A stretch of 9,504 bases of DNA from an uncultured Bacteroidota bacterium. GTDB lineage: Bacteria > Bacteroidota > Bacteroidia > Chitinophagales > Chitinophagaceae. Made by a program: the position numbers and the translations under genes. The notes under the pieces were generated by a model, which searched no databases, was not told the DNA's origin, and saw only the letters and a list, made by a program, of their open reading frames with translations. Shown piece after piece: positions 1 through 7,551 of the stretch. The stretch covers positions 1-9,504 of the forward strand of contig CALLKA010000072.1 in the NCBI GenBank assembly GCA_938008665.1, given 5' to 3'. The stretch's first letter is position 1; every line of letters starts with the position of its first letter.

Positions 1-77
1 ATAATTTTATCTTTTAAATTGGGGATCATAAATAAAGTAAAAATGAATGATGTTTTTAAAATTTTAAATTATAAAAA

Positions 78-899
78 ATGGGACAATCGGATATGTTTAG
101 TTTGCAAGGAAAAGTAATTGTGGTTACGGGAGGAACTGGAGTATTAGGTGCAGGATTTGTAAAAGGAATTGCAGCACAGGGGGGGATTCCAATTATTTTA
201 GGTCAGAATGTGGAGAAGGGAAATGAAAGAGTAGCAGAAGTGAAAGCGAATGGAGGGGATGCGCATTTTATTTCGGTGAATGTATTAGAAGAAGCACAGT
301 TGGTTTCTGCGAAAAATGAAATTTTAGGTAAATATGGTAAAATAGATGGCTTGGTGAATGGCGCTGGTGGAAATATACCATCGGGTGTTTTACAACCAAC
401 AGAAGATGTTTTCAATTTGAATATTGATGGAATGAAGGATGCATTAGTACTTAATTTATGGGGTACCATTATTCCTGTCCAAGTTTTTGGACCTGAAATT
501 GCAAAAACTGGCAATGGGAGTATCGTTAATATTTCATCGGTGAGTTCCAAACGAGCTATAACAAAGGTTTTAGGATATAGTATGGGTAAGGCGGCCATTG
601 ATATATATACCAAGTGGTTTGCAATTGAAATGGCCAATCGTTATGGTGATAAAATAAGAATCAATTCCATCATGCCTGGTTTTTTTCTTACAAGTCAAAA
701 TAAAACTTTATTAACAAATGAAGATGGATCTTATACAGACCGAGGCAATGCTATTATTCGTAACACACCCTACAAGCGATTTGGTCAGCCAGAGGAATTA
801 ATTGGAGCATTGATTTGGTTATTAAGTGATGCGTCAAAATTTGTTACTGGTATGGATATTGGCGTGGATGGAGGATTTACAATTAATAGTGGGGTATAA
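78..899 (+). CDS. uxuB: D-mannonate oxidoreductase (fructuronate reductase), SDR type
   Basis: This is a classical short-chain dehydrogenase/reductase of 273 residues, predicted to be cytosolic. It most likely interconverts D-fructuronate and D-mannonate with NAD(P)H. The Rossmann nucleotide motif is TGGTGVLG at residues 17-24, in which Val replaces the usual second glycine. NGAGG follows at 94-98. The catalytic tetrad can be placed as Asn126, Ser154, Tyr167 and Lys171 (YSMGK), with a PG pair at 200-201 and a C-terminal VDGGF at 263-267. SDRs of this kind replace the unrelated long-chain E. coli UxuB in Bacillus (YjmF) and many Bacteroidota. The assignment rests mainly on context, since uxuA follows 113 bp downstream and uxaC comes next. 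The SDR fold alone would not fix the substrate. The first ATG is used; a second ATG at 93 (Met6) is also possible. The leader is A/T-rich with no Shine-Dalgarno sequence. Confidence 0.88.
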   Translation: MGQSDMFSLQGKVIVVTGGTGVLGAGFVKGIAAQGGIPIILGQNVEKGNERVAEVKANGGDAHFISVNVLEEAQLVSAKNEILGKYGKIDGLVNGAGGNIPSGVLQPTEDVFNLNIDGMKDALVLNLWGTIIPVQVFGPEIAKTGNGSIVNISSVSSKRAITKVLGYSMGKAAIDIYTKWFAIEMANRYGDKIRINSIMPGFFLTSQNKTLLTNEDGSYTDRGNAIIRNTPYKRFGQPEELIGALIWLLSDASKFVTGMDIGVDGGFTINSGV

Positions 900-1012
900 A
901 GATTGTATTTGTTGAATGAAGGCATGAAAAAATTTACAATGCCGATCATTTAATGGTTGCAAATGTTTGTTGAGAATGTATTTGATTAAATTATAAAAGT
1001 TGAAATAAAATA

Positions 1013-2230
1013 ATGGGCAATCATTTTTATCCTTCTTATGGGAATGTGAAAAATAGAATGGAACAAACCATGCGCTGGTATGGACCTAACGATCCAGTTT
1101 CTTTATCAGATATAAGACAAGCTGGTTGCACTGGTGTTGTTACTGCATTGCACCATATTCCAAATGGTGATGTTTGGACAGTGGAAGAAATTCAAAAAAG
1201 AATTGATTTAGTTTCATCTGCAGGATTGAAATGGTCAGTGGTAGAAAGCTTGCCTGTACATGAGTCCATTAAAACACAAGTGGAGGGTTATTTGCAAATT
1301 ATCGAAAACTATAAAATCAGTTTAAAAAATCTTGGACAATGCGGCATCAACATTGTGACTTACAATTTTATGCCAGTCATGGATTGGACAAGAACTAATT
1401 TAGAATATCCTATGCCAGATGGTTCCTTGGCTTTGTTGTATGAAAAAGCGGCGGTCATGGCTTTTGATTTATTTATTTTAAAAAGAAAGGGTGCTGAAAA
1501 GGATTATACCACTGAGGAAATAGCTATTGCAAAAAATAAATTTGAAAACGCAAGTGCGACTGAACTGGAATTGATTCAAAAAAACATGATCAAAGGGTTG
1601 CCGGGAAGTGAGGAAAGTTTTACGATGGATCAGTTTCAAGCTGCGTTAGATGCATATGCAGGAATAGATGCTGAAAAATTAAGAAGTCATTTGATTTATT
1701 TTTTAAAACAAGTAGTTCCATTTGCAGAAGCGGCAGGAATTAAAATGGTCATTCATCCAGATGATCCGCCACATGCTATTTTAGGTTTACCAAGAATTGT
1801 AAGTACAGCATCTGATATACAAGCATTAGCAACAGCAGTACCATCCTTAAGTAATGGCTTATGTTTTTGTACAGGCTCATTTGGTGTAAGGCCGGATAAT
1901 AATTTGCCGGAAATGGTGAAGCAATTTGGGGACAGAATTAATTTTATTCACCTGCGTAGTACGAAACGCAATGCGCAAGGTGATTTTTATGAGGACAATC
2001 ATTTAGAAGGGGATGTGGATATGTATGGGGTGATTAAAGAAATTGTTCTTGTGATGCAGAAGCGTGGTGTAGATATTCCAATGCGACCTGATCACGGACA
2101 TCAAATGTTGGATGATTTGAAAAAGAAAACCTATCCTGGTTATTCTGCTATTGGAAGATTAAAAGGATTGGCTGAATTAAGAGGCGTTGAATTAGGCATA
2201 TTAAGAAGTCTGGAAGAAAAAAATAAATAA
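1013..2230 (+). CDS. uxuA: Mannonate dehydratase
   Basis: This enzyme dehydrates D-mannonate to 2-keto-3-deoxy-D-gluconate in the cytosol. It is a TIM-barrel protein of the UxuA family. The sequence strongly resembles E. coli UxuA as I remember it: RWYGPNDPVS (21-30), VVTALHHIPNG (42-52), YNFMPVMDWTRT (117-128), HPDDPP (248-253), CTGSFGVR (286-293), HLRS (313-316), RPDHGHQMLDDLKKKT (358-373) and GYSAIGRLKGLAE (376-388). His248, Cys286, His313 and Asp360 fit the divalent-metal (Mn2+/Fe2+) ligand pattern of the family, and His361 is next to Asp360. The reading frame adds about 15 residues before MEQT, where E. coli UxuA begins. The ATG at 1058 (Met16) is therefore a serious alternative start and would give 390 residues, close to the usual length. 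The stop lies 11 bp before uxaC, which indicates co-transcription. Confidence 0.96.
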   Translation: MGNHFYPSYGNVKNRMEQTMRWYGPNDPVSLSDIRQAGCTGVVTALHHIPNGDVWTVEEIQKRIDLVSSAGLKWSVVESLPVHESIKTQVEGYLQIIENYKISLKNLGQCGINIVTYNFMPVMDWTRTNLEYPMPDGSLALLYEKAAVMAFDLFILKRKGAEKDYTTEEIAIAKNKFENASATELELIQKNMIKGLPGSEESFTMDQFQAALDAYAGIDAEKLRSHLIYFLKQVVPFAEAAGIKMVIHPDDPPHAILGLPRIVSTASDIQALATAVPSLSNGLCFCTGSFGVRPDNNLPEMVKQFGDRINFIHLRSTKRNAQGDFYEDNHLEGDVDMYGVIKEIVLVMQKRGVDIPMRPDHGHQMLDDLKKKTYPGYSAIGRLKGLAELRGVELGILRSLEEKNK

Positions 2231-2241
2231 AAAACTGACTT

Positions 2242-3663
2242 ATGGCGATTTCAAAAAAGAAAACCATTTTTACGGACCAATTTTTACTTGATAGTAAAAT
2301 GGCAAATAAATTGTATCATAATCATGTAGCCAATTTGCCTATTATTGATTATCACAATCATCTGCCTCCGAATGAAATAGCAGAAAATAAAAAGTTCAAA
2401 AATTTAACGGAGATTTGGTTAAAAGGGGATCATTATAAGTGGAGAGCAATGCGTGCATTAGGGGTTAATGAGAAATTAATTTCAGGTAATGCTAATGATG
2501 AAGATAAATTTAAAGCATGGGCTGCTTGTATGCCACAAACCATTCGCAATCCTTTATTTCATTGGTCGCATTTGGAATTAAAACGACCGTTTGGTATCAA
2601 TGAATATTTAGATGAAAAAAGTGCAGGCGCTATTTATAAAAAGTGCAATACACTTTTGGCACAGGAAAAATTTTCAACACAAGGTATTTTAAACAATTAT
2701 AAGGTGGAACTAGTGGGAACTACGGATGATCCTTGCGATGATTTGGCGGACCATAAAAAAATTGCAAAAAGTGGATTTAAGTGTAAAGTATTACCCACTT
2801 TCAGGCCGGATAAGGCGTTGAATATTGCTGATAAGGAAGCATTTATAAAATATCTGCAAAAGTTGGAAAAAGTTTCAGGAACAAAAGTTAAATGCATCAA
2901 TACTTTCTTAATTGCATTAGAGAGCAGGGTGAATTATTTTCATCAAAATGGGTGTCGCGTTTCGGATCATGCATTTACACAGATGCCTTCTCAAATCACC
3001 TTCACTACGGCATTGGAAAAAGAGTTTGTTCAATTTATTCAAAATAAAAATAGCAATCCTTTCTCCCAGCCGGAGCGATTCGCAGGTGCGATACTATTAT
3101 CTTTATCAAGAATGTATTGTAAAAAAGGTTGGGTACAACAGTTTCATTTAGGGCCTATACGTAATAATAATTCAAAATTATTAGCAAGTATAGGAGCTGA
3201 TGCAGGAACAGACTCTATTGGCGACTATGCGCAAGCGGCAAGTTTATCTCATTTTTTAAACGCTTTGGATCAGAGGGATGAATTAGCAAAAACTATATTA
3301 TATAATATTAATCCTGCAGATAATGAAGTTTTTGCAACAATGTGTGGAAACTTTAATGATGGCAAATTGAAAGGTAAAATGCAGTTTGGGTCAGGATGGT
3401 GGTTCTTGGACCAAAAGGATGGTATGGAAAAACAAATAAATACTTTATCTAACATGGGGTTAATTTCTTCATTTATTGGTATGCTTACTGATAGTCGAAG
3501 TTTTTTATCTTATTCAAGGCACGAGTATTTTAGACGTATCATTTGTAATTTATTTGCAAATGATATGGAAAAAGGACTTATCCCCAATGATGAAAAATGG
3601 ATCGCGGATATTTTAAAGAATATCTGTTATTATAATGCAAAGGATTATTTTAAAATTAATTAA
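2242..3663 (+). CDS. uxaC: Glucuronate (uronate) isomerase
   Basis: This enzyme isomerises D-glucuronate to D-fructuronate, the first intracellular step of the pathway. Family members usually also convert D-galacturonate to D-tagaturonate. It belongs to the UxaC branch of the amidohydrolase superfamily, and its 473 residues match the normal length. Visible motifs are the metal-binding HxH in DYHNHLPP (His38, His40), TTDDPCDD (160-167), YFHQNGCRVSDHA (232-244), GWVQQFHLGPIRNNN (296-310, with His302), LYNINPADNE (353-362), ATMCGNF (365-371), GSGWWF (383-388) and LTDSRSFLSYSRHEYFRR (415-432, with Asp417). It sits 11 bp after uxuA and 18 bp before the kinase gene. Stop codons are repeated in tandem (TAATAATAA) at its end. 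With only uxuB and uxuA nearby, and no uxaB or uxaA, its main job here is probably on glucuronate. Confidence 0.97.
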   Translation: MAISKKKTIFTDQFLLDSKMANKLYHNHVANLPIIDYHNHLPPNEIAENKKFKNLTEIWLKGDHYKWRAMRALGVNEKLISGNANDEDKFKAWAACMPQTIRNPLFHWSHLELKRPFGINEYLDEKSAGAIYKKCNTLLAQEKFSTQGILNNYKVELVGTTDDPCDDLADHKKIAKSGFKCKVLPTFRPDKALNIADKEAFIKYLQKLEKVSGTKVKCINTFLIALESRVNYFHQNGCRVSDHAFTQMPSQITFTTALEKEFVQFIQNKNSNPFSQPERFAGAILLSLSRMYCKKGWVQQFHLGPIRNNNSKLLASIGADAGTDSIGDYAQAASLSHFLNALDQRDELAKTILYNINPADNEVFATMCGNFNDGKLKGKMQFGSGWWFLDQKDGMEKQINTLSNMGLISSFIGMLTDSRSFLSYSRHEYFRRIICNLFANDMEKGLIPNDEKWIADILKNICYYNAKDYFKIN

Positions 3664-3681
3664 TAATAAATAAAACAAGTT

Positions 3682-4707
3682 ATGAGCAAGAAAGTAGTTA
3701 CACTAGGGGAAATTATGTTGCGTTTGTCAACACCTGACTTTAAAAGATTTGTACAAGCAGATACCTTTGATATCACTTATGGTGGTGGCGAAGCGAATGT
3801 GGCTGCTGCTTTATGTAATTATGGATTAAATGGAACATTTGTGACTAAAGTGCCTAACAATCCAATTGGACAGTCAGCAATTAATCATTTAAGAAGATAT
3901 GGCGTAGATACCCAATTTATTGCGCGAGGTGGAGCTAGACTAGGTATTTATTTTTTAGAAACAGGTGCATCCATGCGTGCTTCGCAAGTAGTGTATGATC
4001 GTGCAGGTGCATCTATTGCTGATGTGGATGCGGCTGAATTTGATTTTGATAAAATTTTAGATGGGGCTGATTGGTTTCATACGACAGGTATCACACCTGC
4101 TTTAAGCGATAAAGCAGCTGCATTAACTTTGGCGGCATTGAAAGCGGCAAAAGCAAAAGGAATTACCACAAGTATTGATTTAAATTATCGTAAAAAATTG
4201 TGGACTAAGGAAAAAGCAAGAGAAGTAATGTCAGAATTATGCAAGTATGTAGATGTTTGTATCGGAAACGAAGAAGATGCAGATACTACTTTAGGTTTTA
4301 AAGCTGCTAATACAGATGTCACTAAAGGAGAATTAAACTTGGATGGATTTAAGGATGTATTTAAGCAAATGCAAGCCAAGTTCGGATTTAAATTTATTGC
4401 ATCTTCATTACGTGAAAGTCATAGCGCAAGTGATAATGGTTGGAGCGCTTTAGTTTATAATGGAACTGATTTTTACCATACCAAACAATACAATGTTCGC
4501 ATTGTGGACAGAGTAGGTAGTGGTGATAGCTTTGCAAGTGGTTTAATTTATGGATTAGTTACTGGCATGCCAATGGCTGATGCTGCAGAATTTGGTGTTG
4601 CAGCTAGTGCTTTAAAACATACCATACCAGGTGATTTGAACCATGCAACCTTGAGTGACGTTAAGGATTTGATGAAAGGCGATGGCAGTGGTCGCGTTCA
4701 AAGATAA
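3682..4707 (+). CDS. kdgK: 2-dehydro-3-deoxygluconokinase (KDG kinase), PfkB family
   Basis: This kinase phosphorylates KDG to 2-keto-3-deoxy-6-phosphogluconate with ATP in the cytosol. It is a ribokinase/PfkB-family protein of 341 residues. The N-terminal substrate signature is GGGEANVAAAL at 34-44. SIDLNYRKKLW (164-174) is typical of KDG kinases, GNEEDA follows at 195-200, and the second PfkB signature is DRVGSGDSFASG at 276-287. In that signature GSGD forms the anion hole and Asp282 is the catalytic base. The C-terminus ends in GDGSGRVQR, as I recall for Bacteroidota homologues. The start ATG lies 18 bp after the uxaC stop, so it should share that transcript. It is the last gene before a strong hairpin (4722-4753). 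Fructokinase or another PfkB sugar kinase is the formal alternative, but the pathway context makes KDG by far the likeliest substrate. Confidence 0.95.
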   Translation: MSKKVVTLGEIMLRLSTPDFKRFVQADTFDITYGGGEANVAAALCNYGLNGTFVTKVPNNPIGQSAINHLRRYGVDTQFIARGGARLGIYFLETGASMRASQVVYDRAGASIADVDAAEFDFDKILDGADWFHTTGITPALSDKAAALTLAALKAAKAKGITTSIDLNYRKKLWTKEKAREVMSELCKYVDVCIGNEEDADTTLGFKAANTDVTKGELNLDGFKDVFKQMQAKFGFKFIASSLRESHSASDNGWSALVYNGTDFYHTKQYNVRIVDRVGSGDSFASGLIYGLVTGMPMADAAEFGVAASALKHTIPGDLNHATLSDVKDLMKGDGSGRVQR

Positions 4708-4721
4708 AATAGTAACTTACC

Positions 4722-4753
4722 AATGATGCAATTCTATAATGAGTTGCATCATT
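4722..4753 (+). terminator. Hairpin after kdgK, possible terminator or operon-internal processing site
   Basis: The arms AATGATGCAATTC (4722-4734) and GAGTTGCATCATT (4741-4753) pair over 13 positions with one G-U wobble, around a six-base TATAAT loop. The outer 10 bp are perfect. The hairpin begins 15 bp past the kdgK stop. It is followed by a moderately T-rich stretch (CATTTTATTAAT), not a clean T-run, so efficient Rho-independent termination is uncertain. Leaky termination, mRNA stabilisation of the upstream genes or a protein-binding palindrome are alternatives. It ends 34 bp before the next start codon. Confidence 0.55.
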
Positions 4754-4787
4754 CATTTTATTAATAGATGAATTAAAACGGAAGAAT

Positions 4788-5237
4788 ATGATTATAGATA
4801 CCCTTCAGAATGCACACAAATATTACAGTGTGCATCCTTTATTTCAACCTGCTTTTGAATATATCGCTGCGCAAAATTTAACTGCCATTGAAACAGGTAG
4901 ATTTGATATTTCAGATGGATTAAAAGTGATTAATAACACCGCAGTTGGTAAAACAGCCGAAGCAAGTGTTGCAAAATTTGAATGCCATAATAAAAATATT
5001 GATATTCAACTTTGTATCAAAGGGGACGAGCAAATGGGATGGAAGCCAAGAAGTAAGTGCAAATTGCCTAATGGTGATTATAACGATGAAAAAGATGTGC
5101 AATTGTATTTGGATCAACCGGATACCTTTTTTAGTTTAACTGATCATCAGTTTGTTATATTTTTTCCGGAAGATGTTCATGCTCCAATGATTGGGGAAGG
5201 GGAAATCACCAAAATGGTAATAAAAGTGCGTATATAG
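4788..5237 (+). CDS. YhcH/YjgK/YiaL (EbgC/NanQ) family cupin-fold protein
   Basis: This is a small cytosolic protein of 149 residues from the DUF386 family, which includes E. coli NanQ (YhcH), YiaL, TabA and EbgC. The signature elements are MIIDTLQNAHKYY at the start, a His-to-Asp strand ECHNKNIDIQLCIKGDE at 65-81 (His67, Asp72, Gln74), and FFPEDVHAP at 125-133 (Asp129, His131). These residues fit the metal-binding pocket of the beta-sandwich. NanQ is reported to speed anomerisation of sialic acid. A similar anomer- or ring-opening role on a uronate or on KDG would suit a gene between kdgK and kdgA, but that is inference. It is separated from kdgK by a hairpin and from kdgA by 55 bp. A GGAAG lies only 3 nt before the ATG, too close for a standard Shine-Dalgarno. 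The family assignment is firm; the substrate is unknown. Confidence 0.88.
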   Translation: MIIDTLQNAHKYYSVHPLFQPAFEYIAAQNLTAIETGRFDISDGLKVINNTAVGKTAEASVAKFECHNKNIDIQLCIKGDEQMGWKPRSKCKLPNGDYNDEKDVQLYLDQPDTFFSLTDHQFVIFFPEDVHAPMIGEGEITKMVIKVRI

Positions 5238-5292
5238 TTTTTTCGTTTAATGACGGATCAATTTTATTTAATAATAGTAATAATAAAAATTT

Positions 5293-5958
5293 ATGAGTAA
5301 AAATCAACAAGCTATCGACGCAATCATTCACCAAGGAATGTTGCCTTTATATTTTAATTCAGATGAGTCAGTGAGTATTGAAATTTTGCGTTCAATTTAT
5401 AAAGCTGGTGTGAAAGCAGTAGAATATACCAATCGTGGTGAAGCGGCTTTAAAAAACTTTAAAGCAATGGTACAAGTTAGAAATGCTGAAATGCCCGAGT
5501 TATTAATCGGGGTGGGCACCATCAAAAATGTAGCACAAGCCACTGATTATATCAATGCAGGTGCTGATTTTTTAGTAAGTCCTGGTTATGTAGCCGAGGT
5601 AGCTGATTATACCCATGCTAAAGGTTTGTTATATGCGCCAGGTTGTATGACGCCTACTGAAATTATTGCAGCTGAAAACAATGGCGTAAAATTTATTAAG
5701 TTATTCCCAGGTAATTTATTAGGCCCTGAATTTTTAAGTAGTATCAAAGATATTTTTCCTAAACTTTTATTTATGCCTACAGGTGGTGTGGATACGACTA
5801 GGGAAAATATTGAAGGTTGGTTTAAAGCAGGGGTATGTGCAGTGGGAATGGGAAGTAAATTAATTAGTAAAAAATTAATGGAAGCAAAGGAGTATGCGAC
5901 TATTGAAATTGAAACAATAAAAGTGTTGGAACTTATCCAAACAATTAAAACAAAGTAA
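5293..5958 (+). CDS. kdgA: KDPG aldolase (2-dehydro-3-deoxyphosphogluconate aldolase)
   Basis: This class I aldolase cleaves KDPG to pyruvate and D-glyceraldehyde-3-phosphate, the last step of the pathway in this window. It is a 221-residue cytosolic TIM barrel of the Eda/KdgA family. The Schiff-base lysine is Lys136 in VKFIKLFPG (132-140). The catalytic glutamate is Glu44 in VEYTNRGE (43-50). GVGTI (73-77), SPGY (96-99), PGCMTPTE (116-123) and MPTGGV (161-166, phosphate-binding end) are all present. The EYTNRG version of the active-site strand differs from the EVTLRT of E. coli Eda; I recall the former from Bacteroidota homologues. Its TAA stop is followed immediately by the ATG of the transporter gene, so the two are likely translationally coupled. 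Activity on the galactonate analogue (KDPGal) cannot be excluded. Confidence 0.95.
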   Translation: MSKNQQAIDAIIHQGMLPLYFNSDESVSIEILRSIYKAGVKAVEYTNRGEAALKNFKAMVQVRNAEMPELLIGVGTIKNVAQATDYINAGADFLVSPGYVAEVADYTHAKGLLYAPGCMTPTEIIAAENNGVKFIKLFPGNLLGPEFLSSIKDIFPKLLFMPTGGVDTTRENIEGWFKAGVCAVGMGSKLISKKLMEAKEYATIEIETIKVLELIQTIKTK

Positions 5959-7539
5959 ATGAAACAAACTGCTATTGGAAAATATCGCTGGACAATTTGT
6001 GCGTTATTGTTTTTTGCAACAACCGTAAATTATTTAGATCGTCAAGTTTTGAGTTTATTAAAACCCACCTTGGAACGAGAATTTGATTGGAGCAATAGTG
6101 ATTACGCTAACATCGCTTCGGTATTCCAATTTAGTTACGCAATCAGTTTGTTGTTTGCAGGGCGTATTGTTGATAAATTAGGTACAAAAGCAGGTTATTC
6201 TTGGGCCATCATTATATGGTCATTAGCTGCAATATTACATGCTTATGCAGTTCCAGCTGGAATGATGGTAGCCACTGTTTTAGGATGGGTAGGAATTACT
6301 GCGGTGCCAATTTCAATTGCAGGTTTTATGTTATCTAGGGCTTTATTAGGTTTTGGAGAAGCGGGAAATTTCCCAGCGGCTATCAAAGCAACAGCTGAAT
6401 ATTTCCCCAAAAAAGAAAGAGCATTTGCAACAGGTATATTTAATTCAGGTACCAATGTGGGTGCCATATTAGCGCCACTTTCTGTGCCATGGATTGTATC
6501 CACTTGGGGTTGGGAGGAAGCATTTTTTATTATTGGAGCTATTGGGTTCTTGTGGTTAATTTTTTGGTTTATCTATTATGATAAACCTACTGAGCAAAAA
6601 AGATTATCTGCTGCCGAATTAGAATACATAACGGATCATACTGAAGTGGAGGATACAGTCGTGGATGGTAAAGTGACTAATCGTATATCATGGGCTACAT
6701 TAATGGGGTATAAACAAACCTGGGCTTTTGCTATTGGTAAATTTATGACGGATGGTGTTTGGTGGTTTTTCTTATTTTGGTTACCAGGATATTTAAAGGA
6801 CCAATATAGTATGGAAGGCACTGCCATTATCATTCCTTTAACGGTGTTATATAGTATGACCATGGTAGGCAGCATTGGTGGCGGTTATTTCCCTACTTAT
6901 TTTATTAATAAAGGGATGAAACCCTATGATGGTCGTATGAAAGCCATGTTAATGATTGCTTTTATTCCATTGGTGGTATTAGCAGTGCAACCTTTGGGTT
7001 ATTTGAGTTATTGGGTGCCTGTTATATTTATAGGGATTGGTGCATCTGCACATCAGGCATGGTCTGCAAATATTTATACTACTGTTTCTGATATGTTTCC
7101 AAAACGATCCATTGCAACAGTGGTAGGTATTGGTGGTATGGCTGGCGGATTAGGGGGTGTAGTGGTTTCAAAAGTAGGCGGTTGGTTGTTTGATAGCTAC
7201 AAATTGAAAGCAGTCAATGCAACATGGTCAAGTGCAACCAATACGGGATTTTCAGATTATTTAAACAAAGTGGTTTCGCTTAATGTTACTGATAAAAAAG
7301 GAATATTGGTCAATGTGGCACAAAAAGATTGGTCAAATTTAACCAAAGATATTCAAGCAAAATTACAAGCGGTGGATCCAACTCAATATGAGTTGTTTAT
7401 TCATATTCAAAAGGAAGCAGTACGTGGTTCCTTAACCACTGCCTATTCAATGATGTTTGCTTTTTGTGCAGTGGCTTATTTAATTGCTTGGAGTATCATG
7501 AAGTCATTAGTTCCAAAGGAAAAAATAATCAATTTGTAA
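5959..7539 (+). CDS. MFS transporter, hexuronate (ExuT-like) type of the anion:cation symporter family
   Basis: This is a predicted inner-membrane proton-coupled symporter for hexuronates. The first helix (about 11-30) ends in NYLDRQ (24-29), as in ExuT and other anion:cation symporter-family members. The cytoplasmic loop 2-3 carries the MFS motif GRIVDKLGTK (68-77), and RALLGFGEAGNFPAAIKA (127-144) is the helix-4/5 signature. About twelve hydrophobic segments can be drawn, with a charged central loop at about 208-250. At 526 residues it is longer than the roughly 430-470 usual for ExuT. Most of the excess is a hydrophilic segment at about 413-488 between the last two helices, and a smaller hydrophobic insertion lies at about 98-120. 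It begins with no gap after kdgA. Substrate assignment comes from family resemblance and the catabolic neighbours; glucuronate is most likely and galacturonate is possible. Confidence 0.88.
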   Translation: MKQTAIGKYRWTICALLFFATTVNYLDRQVLSLLKPTLEREFDWSNSDYANIASVFQFSYAISLLFAGRIVDKLGTKAGYSWAIIIWSLAAILHAYAVPAGMMVATVLGWVGITAVPISIAGFMLSRALLGFGEAGNFPAAIKATAEYFPKKERAFATGIFNSGTNVGAILAPLSVPWIVSTWGWEEAFFIIGAIGFLWLIFWFIYYDKPTEQKRLSAAELEYITDHTEVEDTVVDGKVTNRISWATLMGYKQTWAFAIGKFMTDGVWWFFLFWLPGYLKDQYSMEGTAIIIPLTVLYSMTMVGSIGGGYFPTYFINKGMKPYDGRMKAMLMIAFIPLVVLAVQPLGYLSYWVPVIFIGIGASAHQAWSANIYTTVSDMFPKRSIATVVGIGGMAGGLGGVVVSKVGGWLFDSYKLKAVNATWSSATNTGFSDYLNKVVSLNVTDKKGILVNVAQKDWSNLTKDIQAKLQAVDPTQYELFIHIQKEAVRGSLTTAYSMMFAFCAVAYLIAWSIMKSLVPKEKIINL

Positions 7540-7551
7540 ATAATTAATTAA

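Noticed and set aside
1..77. Promoter candidates and the AT palindrome TTTAAAATTTTAAA (55-68) before uxuB
   Set aside because: TATCTTTT (8-15) and TAAATTGG (15-22) each miss the Bacteroidota TAnnTTTG box by one base and no -33 TTTG can be paired with them. The palindrome is low-complexity A/T sequence expected in such a leader.
43..117. Short frame ATG 43 to TAA 117 (24 codons) overlapping the uxuB start
   Set aside because: It is low in complexity, overlaps uxuB in another frame and shows no recognisable peptide or leader features.
203..637. Open frame on the minus strand inside uxuB (144 codons)
   Set aside because: It is antisense to a well-supported SDR gene, has no recognisable domain, and is explained by the codon composition of the sense gene. 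The other antisense or overlapping frames in the window are rejected for the same reason.
900..1012. Possible promoter or terminator in the uxuB-uxuA gap (GGCAT 921-925 with ATGCC 939-943; AATGTTTG 962-969)
   Set aside because: The stem is only 5 bp with a 13-nt loop and no T-run. AATGTTTG lacks the first T of TAnnTTTG and has no -33 box at proper spacing.
4735..4740. TATAAT loop of the kdgK hairpin as a sigma-70 -10 box
   Set aside because: Bacteroidota use a different promoter consensus, and there is no matching -35 element. The six bases are better explained as the hairpin loop.
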